NCBI GenBank assembly: GCA_016214105.1
Contig: JACRPD010000004.1
Coordinates: 7,240-17,783, forward strand
Length of the DNA: 10,544 nucleotides
From: Candidatus Magasanikiibacteriota bacterium
GTDB taxonomy: Bacteria > Patescibacteriota > Patescibacteriia > Magasanikbacterales > UBA922
Direction of reading: 5' to 3'
In this document: positions 1 through 6,828 of the stretch, one piece after another
Position numbering within the stretch: the stretch's first letter is position 1
Layout of the letters: every line of letters starts with the position of its first letter
The notes under the pieces: model-generated
What the model saw: only the letters and a program-made list of their open reading frames with translations
Database searches by the model: none
What the model was told of the DNA's origin: nothing
Program-made: the position numbers and the translations under genes

Positions 1-1
1 T

Positions 2-1024
2 AAGGAAATAAATTCCGGCGCGCGGCAGGCGGTTGAGACCGTTCAAGAGATCGCCAATAATCCGGAAGCGCAAAAAGTGGCGAAAGATGTGGCGGCTCCG
101 GTTGTGGCCAGCGCGGCAGCTGTCGGAACCGCGGTCGTTGTCGGTTGGGCACAGTTATTGGGGTATTTGCGCTTCTTGTTTACCCAGCCCTTTTTGTTAA
201 TCAAACGGCGCAAACGTTACGGTTGGGGCGTGGTTTACAATTCCCTCACTAAATTACCGTTAGATTTAATTATCGTGCGTTTGGTGGACGTAAATTCCAA
301 CCGGATAATTCAAACTCGCGTTACCGACAGCCACGGCCGCTATGTTTTTTTTCCGGCAATCGGTTCTTATCGTTTGGAAACCAGCGCCAATCAATTTAAA
401 TTTCCTTCCGCGTTTCTCGGCGCGGTTAAAGACGACGGCGCGTTTCTTGATTTGTATCATGGCGAGCCGGTTGAAGTTAAAGAAGCTGGCGTGGCCATCA
501 CCACCAACATTCCCCTGGATCCTTTAGGTTCAGAACCGCCGTTGTGGAAGTTGGTCGGGCGATTGGCTTGGCGGCGGCTTCAGCATTTTTTCAGTATTTT
601 AAGCCTGCTGTTAGCTTTGGGCTTCGCGGTTTGGGTGCCGAGCGTGTTGACAATCAGTCTGTTAGCGGCGCAAGCGGTGTTTTACGCCATTTTCTTGCGA
701 TTGGCCATCCCGCAAAAACCAAAGAGCTGGGGTATTATTTATGATGAGAAGACGCGCCGGCCGTTAGCGCGGACTGTGGCGCGTATTTTTGACCAGCAAT
801 ATAACAAGCTTTTGGAAACGCAAGTAACTGACAAGACCGGCCGCTATAGTTTCTTGGTCGGCCGCAACAAATATTATGTCAGTTATGAAAAAGATGGTTA
901 TGAAAAGAAACAAAGCGAAACAATTGATTTACAAAACAGTTCAGAACCGGTCGCGTCAGTTGGTGTTGATGCTAATTTGGTGAAGGATAATCAGACGGTG
1001 GATAAAGTAGATAAAACAGATTAA
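2..1024 (+). CDS. Membrane protein with two carboxypeptidase-regulatory-like domains (5' end outside window)
   Basis: The frame is open to the left edge with no stop, so this is the 3' part of a longer gene; the GTG at 77 is only an internal valine codon. Seen: a hydrophobic segment (about nt 95-205) ending in a basic KRRKR stretch; a beta domain starting GWGVVYN (about 221-500) with a TDSHGRYVF turn; a Trp/Arg-rich linker; a hydrophobic hairpin (about 586-710, probably two helices); and a second copy of the beta domain starting SWGIIYD (about 724-950) with TDKTGRYSF. The two copies match the prealbumin-like CarboxypepD_reg fold (G-x-V-Y-[DN]-x-x-T-x-x-P-L ... T-D-x-x-G-R-Y-x-F), which normally serves as an accessory or structural beta-sandwich. 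Basic residues flank domain 1 on both sides, which by the positive-inside rule would put both domains in the cytoplasm. The tail is short and hydrophilic. No catalytic motif is seen. The role is unknown; a structural envelope protein is my inference. It ends 31 nt before the large surface gene, with no terminator between. Confidence 0.75.
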   Translation, partial: KEINSGARQAVETVQEIANNPEAQKVAKDVAAPVVASAAAVGTAVVVGWAQLLGYLRFLFTQPFLLIKRRKRYGWGVVYNSLTKLPLDLIIVRLVDVNSNRIIQTRVTDSHGRYVFFPAIGSYRLETSANQFKFPSAFLGAVKDDGAFLDLYHGEPVEVKEAGVAITTNIPLDPLGSEPPLWKLVGRLAWRRLQHFFSILSLLLALGFAVWVPSVLTISLLAAQAVFYAIFLRLAIPQKPKSWGIIYDEKTRRPLARTVARIFDQQYNKLLETQVTDKTGRYSFLVGRNKYYVSYEKDGYEKKQSETIDLQNSSEPVASVGVDANLVKDNQTVDKVDKTD

Positions 1025-1040
1025 AAAATAAACTTAATCG

Positions 1041-1049
1041 TGGTATAAT
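1041..1049 (+). promoter_or_regulatory. Extended -10 promoter of the large surface gene
   Basis: TGGTATAAT gives a perfect TATAAT (1044-1049) with an upstream TG, the extended -10 form. At 17-nt spacing the -35 position (1021-1026, TTAAAA) is only a partial match, as expected when an extended -10 compensates. The ATG at 1056 is 6 nt after the hexamer, so transcription would begin at or next to the start codon, implying a leaderless mRNA. The identical 11-mer GTGGTATAATT recurs at 5736-5746. Confidence 0.7.
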
Positions 1050-1055
1050 TAGAGC

Positions 1056-4000
1056 ATGGAAAATATAGACAAAAAAAGAAAAGCGTGGCTGAATAAAACC
1101 ACTGGTTTTGCAGTAGGAATGGTTTTTATTTTTTTATTTTTTTTGGCAGCAACACCAGCTGAAGCCGGCAATCAGCAGATCACTTTTCAAGGCAAATTAA
1201 CCAATGCCAGCGGAAATACTGTCAGCAATGGGACATACTATGTTAAATTAACAATTTATGACGCGGCAACCGGCGGATCTTGCCAATACACAGCTTCTTC
1301 CACTTGCGCCTCGGTTACCAGCACGTCGGTAACGGTTACGAACGGGATTTTTTCCGTGAATCTTGGCGACACTTCTGCCAGTTTAGCAGCCATCTCGCCA
1401 ACTTTGTTTAATAGTAGCGCGCTTTATCTTGGAATTACCGTATGTTCCGGCGCGGGCGCCGGATGCGATAGTGAAATGACTCCGCGCAAGAGAATCACTG
1501 CTTCGCCTTACGCGTTCAACGCGGATTATCTTTCCGGTTTAGCCACCTCAACGATTGGTGGACAAGGTTCTTATGTGCCGGTGACCGATTCCAGCGGGAA
1601 TTTTACTATTAGCAATAAAGTTTTTGTCGCCACCACTACTGCCGGACAGTTCGGGGTTGGCACTTCTACTGTGCCGTCTGGTATAAAAAGTTATGTTGAG
1701 GGCACGACCGCGAGCAACAAATTATTAGTTATCCGCGGAAACAGTTCGCAAACCGGCAATCTTCAGGAATGGCAGAATAACGCCGGAACACCGCTCGCGT
1801 ACGTTAATTCTTCCGGAAATATTTCCACTTCCGGCACTTTGAATGTATCCAATGGAGCTGATCCGATCGGCAGTGTCGCGAATCCGACGCACAAAGGTTC
1901 CATCGCTAATGGCGCTGGCGGCGCGGCGCTTTCAGGATCATATTCTGTTTTTGTTTCCGGCAATTATGCCTACATTGCTTCCAGGAATAGTAGCGCTTTA
2001 GAAATTGTTGATATTTCCAATCCTGCCAATCCGGTTCATAAGGGTTCTATTAGCAATGGTTCTGGTGGGGCGTTATTGTCAGCGCCCAACAGTGTGTTTG
2101 TCTCCGGCAATTACGCGTATGTTACATCAATCAGCGATGCGTTAGAAATCATTGATATTTCCAATCCCGCCAATCCGGTTCACAAGGGATCTATCAGCAA
2201 CGGCTCTGGCGGAGCTTTGTTAAATGATCCGGCGGCGGTTTATGTGTCTGGTAATTACGCCTATGTTGCCGCCGGCACCAGCGACGCTTTGGAAATCGTG
2301 GATATTTCCAATCCTGCCGCTCCTATGCATAAGGGGTCAATCAGTAAAAGCGCGAGCGTGTTATTGGATTCTCCGGCAAGTGTTTTTGTTTCCGGCAACT
2401 ATGCTTACCTTGTTTCTAGTATCAGTAATGCTTTAGAAATTGTTGATATTTCCAATCCCGCCAATCCCGTACACAGCGGATCTTTATCCAACGGTTCAGG
2501 CGGCGCGCTGCTATCAGCGCCATATTCTGTTTTTGTTTCCGGCAATTATGCCTACATTGCTTCCGGTAGCAGCAATGCTTTGGAAATTGTTTACGTAGCC
2601 AGCTCTACTGCCCCAGTTCATAAGAGCGCATTAACAACTGGCACCGGCAATGCGTTGCTGACTAACCCATACTCGGTGTTTGTTTCCGGCAATTATGCTT
2701 ATGTCGCTTCTTATGATGACAACGCTCTTGAAATCATTGACATCTCCGGCGCGACTATTTCCAACGCGCAAGTCGGCTCTCTATCAGCCGGCAGTTTACA
2801 AGTAAATAATTTCGCGCAATTCAATCAGAATTTATTAATTAACAGCGGGTTGAATGTCGGGGGCAACACTCAATTATCCGGAGATGTCTCCATCGGCGGC
2901 GGTAGAGCCACCTCCACGATTATGAGCGGCGGCGGCATTAATATATTTACCAATCAAGCGTCTTCAACGTTTCTTTCTCGCGTATTGGACGCCAGCAATT
3001 CAACCGGTTTTATTTTCAATTCCGGCACTTCAACTTGGACCGGCGCTGATCGCAATTTAATTTCTTTTCAAACCGGTGGTACTGATAAATTTTTGTTTGT
3101 TGCCGATGGAAGCATGATAGCTAACAAAGCAACCAATTTTAATTTAGGAAAGTTTTATGTCAATTCTATAGGCGATATAAGCGCATCCGGTTCTTTGAGG
3201 ACTTTTGGCAATGTGACTTCAACTGGGATAATTTACGCTTCAGGTGGATTAATTTCCAGCGCTTCTTCAACATTTTCCAATCTATTAAATATAACCGGCG
3301 ATATTCGCGCTTCATCGACATTTCAAGTGACAGGAGTTTCAAAATTTTATGATGGCATCGTATTGGGTGACAGCGTCAGTGATAGTATCACAGTTAATGG
3401 TAAGCTTAGTACAATTAATATTTCCGATGGCACCACTGCGACCACGACCATCAGCAAAAATTCTTTATCTTTGGGTATTACCACAGTTAGTCCGGACACC
3501 GGCGTTTTTTCTGTTGACCTTGATGGTAATGTGAGCACATCCGGGAGTCTTCATATCAGTGGAGGAGATGATGTAAGCTTATTTCGCATAATTAGTGGTG
3601 TGAGTAATGTCATGAGGGTTGACTCTGATAAAGTCAAAATTTTGTTTGATGAAAGTAACAGTGGGTTTGAGGTGGGAATTGGCACATCAGATCCACTAGA
3701 AAAACTTACAGTTATCGGCAATATCGCTTCTGGCAACGGTTCAGCGACTTCCACGCTGACTACGAGTACTCTAATCTTAGGTAAGATATCTAGCAAAAAT
3801 GTCGGGACATTTTTTGTTGATTCATCAGGCAACACCTCCGCCTCCGGCACTTTGGTTGCATTTGGCAATACTACTCTAGGTGATTCTGACGCGGGAGCCG
3901 GCGATACAACGCGGATTTATGGTTCGTTGGCTATGGGCGTCGCGCCGACCGGCAACGCGCAGTTATTTTTGAAAGCTTCTTCCACGACTGCCGTGCCTTT

Positions 4001-5732
4001 GTTGATGCACGATGACAGCAGTAATGTAATTGGTAAATTTGCCTCTTCAACAGTAGACGCGATTGTCAGTGGCGCACAGGTCACTTTGCGGGGCTATTCG
4101 GCCTTGACTCTTGGCGATGCCGGCAGGCGGGCAGGCGTTTTGTCTATTAATGCCGTCAACTCTAATTCTCCGGGCGCCGTTATATTATATCGCGATACAA
4201 CGGCAGTTGGGGCGCAGCTCTTACCGGATTCTTTGATCATTTCAGGTAATTCCAACACCACCAGCACTCTTAACTCAACTGACTTTACTCTAAAGCAGAC
4301 AACAAATTACAATCAAGGTATTTTTAATGTTGACAATTTCGGAAATACTTCCGCATCGGGCACCTTGAAAGTTTTTGGCAATACTACTACCGGCGGTTTG
4401 AAAATCAGCGCCACCAATGCCACCACCACGTTCATTTCTTATGTTACGGATAGCGCCGGCGCAACCGCTTTTGATTTCGCGAGCGACGTGATTATGACTT
4501 CCGGCACCGATCGCATGTTGGCGGTGTTTAGAAGCGGCAGTGGTTCCGGTGGAAGGGCTAAAGTGGCGATTTCCGCGGGGGGAAATGTTTACGCGCTAAA
4601 CAGTTTTATCGCGAACTCTGCCACTTACGGTATTAGCGATGTGGCTGAATACGTGAATTTGGTTATCGGTGAAACTGCCGAAGCTGGCGATGTTTTGGTG
4701 GTTGATAAAGTAAATTATAATCACTATAAAAAATCTTCCGCGATTAATATGAAAGAAGTCGCGGGCGTGATTTCAGACACCGGCGCGTTTATCATGGGCG
4801 CTTCCGGAGAAGGCCGTGCGCCTCTGGCTTTGGCCGGTTTGGTTAAAGTAAAAATTACCGATGAGAATGGTCCGGTTGAAGTTGGCGATTATTTAACTAC
4901 CGCTTCCAAACCCGGGTATGCCATGCGATTTGACGTTGACGCCGGAGTTTCCGCCGGTTTGGTCGGCATGGCGTTGGAACCATGGGCGTCCGGCGATGGC
5001 AAGATTACTATTTTGGTTAACAAAGGTTTGGCAACAGGCAACGCGACAATCAATGGATTAAACACTTCGCAAAACGGAGCAGGACAGCTAGTCTGGGGCA
5101 ATGATTTAAATTTGCATTTGTTGGGCCGCAGTATTTTGGATGTGTTAGCCATCAAATCCCAAGGTGAAAAATGGATGATTGACGAAGAGGGTTATTTAGT
5201 CATTAAAGTTGAAACACAACAAGGAGATAAAATGTTGTACGGTCTGCAATCCGGCCAAGATAAAGAAGTGGTTTTTTCCGGCTCCTCGCAATTGGAAAAC
5301 GGCGTAAAGAAAATTGAATTGCCGGCGATTGATAAAGAAATCGTTGATTTAGACGCATTGATTAAAGTTTCTGTTACGCTTACGGGCGAAGCCAACGGCG
5401 TGTTTGTCACGGAAAAAAGTTATGAGGGATTTACCGTGAAAGAATTAAACAATGGCGCTAGTAACGCGACTTTTGATTGGATGGTAATCGCCAAACGGCG
5501 GGCGACTGTCGACAGCAGCAATATTGAAGAGCCGCCGATGGAAGTTCCGGAAACACCAGTCGAGCTCGTGACGGAAGTTGTCGAAAATATTATACCAGAG
5601 GTAGACACCGTCACATCAAGCGATGAGACACTGCCACCAGAGAATATGGAGGAAACAAATACTGGAGGACTAAATACTGAAGAACCGGCAGTTGTTCCGG
5701 AAGAAATTCCAACGGAAAGCGCGAGTTTGTGA
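1056..5732 (+). CDS. Giant secreted LVIVD-propeller / fibre-like surface protein
   Basis: A 1558-residue exported protein. In order: a signal peptide (basic KKRK at 6-9, hydrophobic core 17-32, likely cleavage after AEA at 35-37); an N-terminal beta module (about 40-162) opening ITFQGKLTNASGN and closing TPRKRITASPYAFNADYL, with two Cys pairs that could form disulfides; six LVIVD-type blades of 48-49 residues (about 275-570), each with a GNYAY core followed by ALEI[VI]DISNPANP, which suggests a beta-propeller; a Gly/Ser/Thr-rich repetitive stalk (about 570-1190) with recurring [DN]xxGNxSxSGxL motifs at 251, 703, 821, 922 and 1093 and one VGIGTSDPLEKLTVIGNI motif at 873-890, as in phage-tail and fibre-type proteins; a module at about 1195-1324 (DVAEYV to ITILVNKG) resembling C-terminal tail-spike/chaperone-like domains; a final beta module ending FDWMVIAKRR (1473-1482); and an acidic Pro/Glu/Thr tail (1488-1558). 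There is no LPXTG motif and no C-terminal helix, so the mode of anchoring is unclear. Likely role: cell-surface adhesin or appendage (inference). The ATG is chosen because it supplies the signal-peptide n-region and fits the leaderless promoter. Confidence 0.85.
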   Translation: MENIDKKRKAWLNKTTGFAVGMVFIFLFFLAATPAEAGNQQITFQGKLTNASGNTVSNGTYYVKLTIYDAATGGSCQYTASSTCASVTSTSVTVTNGIFSVNLGDTSASLAAISPTLFNSSALYLGITVCSGAGAGCDSEMTPRKRITASPYAFNADYLSGLATSTIGGQGSYVPVTDSSGNFTISNKVFVATTTAGQFGVGTSTVPSGIKSYVEGTTASNKLLVIRGNSSQTGNLQEWQNNAGTPLAYVNSSGNISTSGTLNVSNGADPIGSVANPTHKGSIANGAGGAALSGSYSVFVSGNYAYIASRNSSALEIVDISNPANPVHKGSISNGSGGALLSAPNSVFVSGNYAYVTSISDALEIIDISNPANPVHKGSISNGSGGALLNDPAAVYVSGNYAYVAAGTSDALEIVDISNPAAPMHKGSISKSASVLLDSPASVFVSGNYAYLVSSISNALEIVDISNPANPVHSGSLSNGSGGALLSAPYSVFVSGNYAYIASGSSNALEIVYVASSTAPVHKSALTTGTGNALLTNPYSVFVSGNYAYVASYDDNALEIIDISGATISNAQVGSLSAGSLQVNNFAQFNQNLLINSGLNVGGNTQLSGDVSIGGGRATSTIMSGGGINIFTNQASSTFLSRVLDASNSTGFIFNSGTSTWTGADRNLISFQTGGTDKFLFVADGSMIANKATNFNLGKFYVNSIGDISASGSLRTFGNVTSTGIIYASGGLISSASSTFSNLLNITGDIRASSTFQVTGVSKFYDGIVLGDSVSDSITVNGKLSTINISDGTTATTTISKNSLSLGITTVSPDTGVFSVDLDGNVSTSGSLHISGGDDVSLFRIISGVSNVMRVDSDKVKILFDESNSGFEVGIGTSDPLEKLTVIGNIASGNGSATSTLTTSTLILGKISSKNVGTFFVDSSGNTSASGTLVAFGNTTLGDSDAGAGDTTRIYGSLAMGVAPTGNAQLFLKASSTTAVPLLMHDDSSNVIGKFASSTVDAIVSGAQVTLRGYSALTLGDAGRRAGVLSINAVNSNSPGAVILYRDTTAVGAQLLPDSLIISGNSNTTSTLNSTDFTLKQTTNYNQGIFNVDNFGNTSASGTLKVFGNTTTGGLKISATNATTTFISYVTDSAGATAFDFASDVIMTSGTDRMLAVFRSGSGSGGRAKVAISAGGNVYALNSFIANSATYGISDVAEYVNLVIGETAEAGDVLVVDKVNYNHYKKSSAINMKEVAGVISDTGAFIMGASGEGRAPLALAGLVKVKITDENGPVEVGDYLTTASKPGYAMRFDVDAGVSAGLVGMALEPWASGDGKITILVNKGLATGNATINGLNTSQNGAGQLVWGNDLNLHLLGRSILDVLAIKSQGEKWMIDEEGYLVIKVETQQGDKMLYGLQSGQDKEVVFSGSSQLENGVKKIELPAIDKEIVDLDALIKVSVTLTGEANGVFVTEKSYEGFTVKELNNGASNATFDWMVIAKRRATVDSSNIEEPPMEVPETPVELVTEVVENIIPEVDTVTSSDETLPPENMEETNTGGLNTEEPAVVPEEIPTESASL
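1939..1982 (+). repeat. 44-bp exact direct repeat, copy 1 (blade 1)
   Basis: Bases 1939-1982 are identical to 2521-2564, running from CATATTCTG to CTTCC. They encode the YSVFVSGNYAYIAS core of blade 1. The copies are 582 nt apart, a multiple of three equal to four blades. Confidence 0.9.
2521..2564 (+). repeat. 44-bp exact direct repeat, copy 2 (blade 5)
   Basis: Second copy of the segment at 1939-1982, here encoding the core of blade 5. The intervening blades carry several synonymous and non-synonymous differences in the same stretch, so this exact identity points to a recent duplication or gene conversion between blades 1 and 5 rather than to uniform constraint. Confidence 0.9.
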
Positions 5733-5736
5733 AGTG

Positions 5737-5745
5737 TGGTATAAT
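5737..5745 (+). promoter_or_regulatory. Extended -10 promoter upstream of the membrane protein / ATPase pair
   Basis: TGGTATAAT, with a perfect TATAAT at 5740-5745, begins 4 nt after the stop of the large gene. No -35 match is visible at 16-18 nt spacing. It sits in the same GTGGTATAATT 11-mer as 1040-1050. No ATG follows at 6 nt here. The predicted start near 5752 gives a leader of roughly 85 nt that consists almost entirely of the 9-nt repeat hairpin. Confidence 0.6.
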
Positions 5746-5756
5746 TAATAAAGAAG

Positions 5757-5832
5757 GCTTACAAAGCTAACAAGGCCGACAAGGCTCACAATGCCTTGTA
5801 AGCATTTTAAGCATTGTCAGCCTTGTAAGCAT
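5757..5832 (+). repeat. Convergent 9-nt tandem-repeat array (4 + 4 units) forming a hairpin
   Basis: Bases 5761-5832 divide exactly into eight 9-mers: ACAAAGCTA, ACAAGGCCG, ACAAGGCTC, ACAATGCCT, then TGTAAGCAT, TTTAAGCAT, TGTCAGCCT, TGTAAGCAT. The left four are reverse-complement relatives of the right four (consensus of the right half about GCCTTGTAA). The outer stem GCTTACAA (5757-5764) pairs perfectly with TTGTAAGC (5823-5830), the inner stem ACAAGGC (5779-5785) with GCCTTGT (5793-5799), and partial pairing lies between. A 13-bp direct repeat GCCTTGTAAGCAT occurs at 5793-5805 and 5820-5832. Five T residues (5834-5838) follow and then the ATG at 5839. The array lies wholly in the predicted 5' leader. 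It could be a transcript-stabilising hairpin, an attenuator/terminator for upstream transcription, or a small dispersed element. Confidence 0.75.
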
Positions 5833-5838
5833 CTTTTT

Positions 5839-6825
5839 ATGTCCTCTCCTCTCTACCGTCAAGCTCTAAGTCATAGTTGGAAATTGGCTTGGCAACATAA
5901 ATCTTTGTGGATATTCGGCATATTTGCCGCGTTTCTCGGACAAATGGGATTTTTGGAATTAGTCAGCCGCACCAGTTTAACCGCGGCCACGCGGCTATCT
6001 CCTTTTGGCTTGGCCGGAAATATTTGGGCGATTTTAAAAGCGTTCGCCACCGCTGATGTTGAGTGGCAGATGCCTTTGGACGCATGGGTGTGGCTCGGCT
6101 GGCTCGTGGTATCGGTCGGCGGAATATTTCTGCTTCTGTTTTTTGTTGCCATAGTTTCGCAAGGCGCGCTGATTGAAGCGACAGCGTTTTCCGTTAGAAA
6201 GAAAAATTTACCTGATGTTGGGCGCTGTTGGCATATGGGGGTAAAACATTTTTGGCGTTTACTGGCAATCAATGTTTTTCGCTGGTTGATTTTTTGCGGT
6301 TTGGTTTTGATTGTCAGCATCGCGGCGCTCAATGTTTTATTGCTTGGCGGTTTTGGCGACGCGGTTTTATTTATAATACTCTTCATCCTTGCCACTGCCG
6401 TGGGAATGGTGATGTCGTTTTTGGTTATTTATTCAGCCGCTTATGTGGTGGTGGAAGAGAAAACTTTGGGCAAAGCGATTGAACACGCGTGGCAATTATT
6501 TTTAGATCATTGGCTGGTGTCAATTGAAGTAGGCGTGATTGTGTTGTTTTTAAACATCGCAGTCGGTTTGATCGTGGCGCTTGGGTTTATGATAACTTTT
6601 TTGCCGACGCTCATCACTTGGTTTATCGCGTTGTTGACCGCTAACCCCAATTTGTGGACCGCCGGTTTGATCGCGGGTGCGTTTTTCTTTGTGTTGTTTG
6701 TGATTTTTGTCGGTTCGGTTTTCACGGTATTCACCACCGCGGTCTGGACATATTTATTTATGGCCATGCATCATGTGGGAATTAAAAGTAGAGTTTTACA
6801 TTGGTTGAATTATCGCAAGAAATAA
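5839..6825 (+). CDS. Multi-pass inner-membrane protein, YciC/DUF4013/GPDPase-membrane-domain-like
   Basis: A 328-residue very hydrophobic protein. Membrane segments are at about 22-42, 83-108, 142-169, 174-205, 226-266 (long enough for two passes) and 273-308. The N-terminus (SPLYRQALSHSWKLAWQHKSLWIFGIFA) and the motif TLGKAIEHAWQLFLDHW at 209-225, which follows a VVVEE stretch, match the general pattern of polytopic families in which an 'A-x3-[SA]W-x-[LI]F' amphipathic segment precedes a membrane pass. I cannot fix the family, and no catalytic residues are evident. Start choice: an in-frame ATG exists at 5791, but its extra 16 residues (PCKHFKHCQPCKH...) are only translated DNA repeat, whereas 5839 gives the family-like N-terminus. 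No Shine-Dalgarno sequence is visible. The stop is 3 nt before the ATPase start, implying cotranscription and coupled translation. Its job might be linked to the ATPase's secretion or pilus machine, but that is inference from spacing only. Confidence 0.75.
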   Translation: MSSPLYRQALSHSWKLAWQHKSLWIFGIFAAFLGQMGFLELVSRTSLTAATRLSPFGLAGNIWAILKAFATADVEWQMPLDAWVWLGWLVVSVGGIFLLLFFVAIVSQGALIEATAFSVRKKNLPDVGRCWHMGVKHFWRLLAINVFRWLIFCGLVLIVSIAALNVLLLGGFGDAVLFIILFILATAVGMVMSFLVIYSAAYVVVEEKTLGKAIEHAWQLFLDHWLVSIEVGVIVLFLNIAVGLIVALGFMITFLPTLITWFIALLTANPNLWTAGLIAGAFFFVLFVIFVGSVFTVFTTAVWTYLFMAMHHVGIKSRVLHWLNYRKK

Positions 6826-6828
6826 TTT

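Larger units (their letters stand above)
1878..2750 (+). repeat. Six in-frame LVIVD-type repeats (propeller blades)
   Basis: The codons for the GNYAY core begin at 1959, 2106, 2250, 2394, 2541 and 2688, a period of 144-147 nt (48-49 residues). Each unit reads approximately VFVSGNYAYVAS-x(3,6)-ALEIVDISNPANPVHKGSISNGSGGALLS. The units are close at DNA as well as protein level. The sixth blade and the fifth connecting segment (EIVYVASSTAPVHKSALTTG) are the most diverged. Six blades, plus a possible partial unit at the N-terminal edge (GSVANPTHKGS), are compatible with a closed beta-propeller. Confidence 0.8.

Noticed and set aside
77..79. GTG as the start of the first gene
   Set aside because: The frame stays open upstream to position 2 with coherent protein-like sequence (VETVQEIANNPEAQK), so the gene begins outside the window.
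3551..3868. 105-codon open frame on the minus strand
   Set aside because: It is a shadow of the Ser/Thr-rich stalk of the large gene; low-complexity coding repeats produce long antisense frames.
5730..5732. TGA as a recoded glycine (code 25) extending the large protein
   Set aside because: Read-through would add only three codons before TAA at 5742-5744, and no other gene needs an in-frame TGA, so a normal stop is the simpler reading.
5757..5832. CRISPR array or riboswitch
   Set aside because: The units are 9 nt with no unique spacers, and half are inverted. No known riboswitch consensus is recognisable.
5791..5838. Longer start for the membrane protein giving a Cys/His-rich leader (CKHFKHCQPCKH) that looks metal-binding
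   Set aside because: These residues are a direct translation of the 9-nt DNA repeats; the periodicity of the DNA explains the Cys/His pattern. The ATG at 5839 gives a family-like N-terminus.
5871..6395. 174-codon open frame on the minus strand
   Set aside because: It is antisense to the membrane protein, has a composition typical of shadow frames, and lacks any promoter, ribosome site or recognisable domain.
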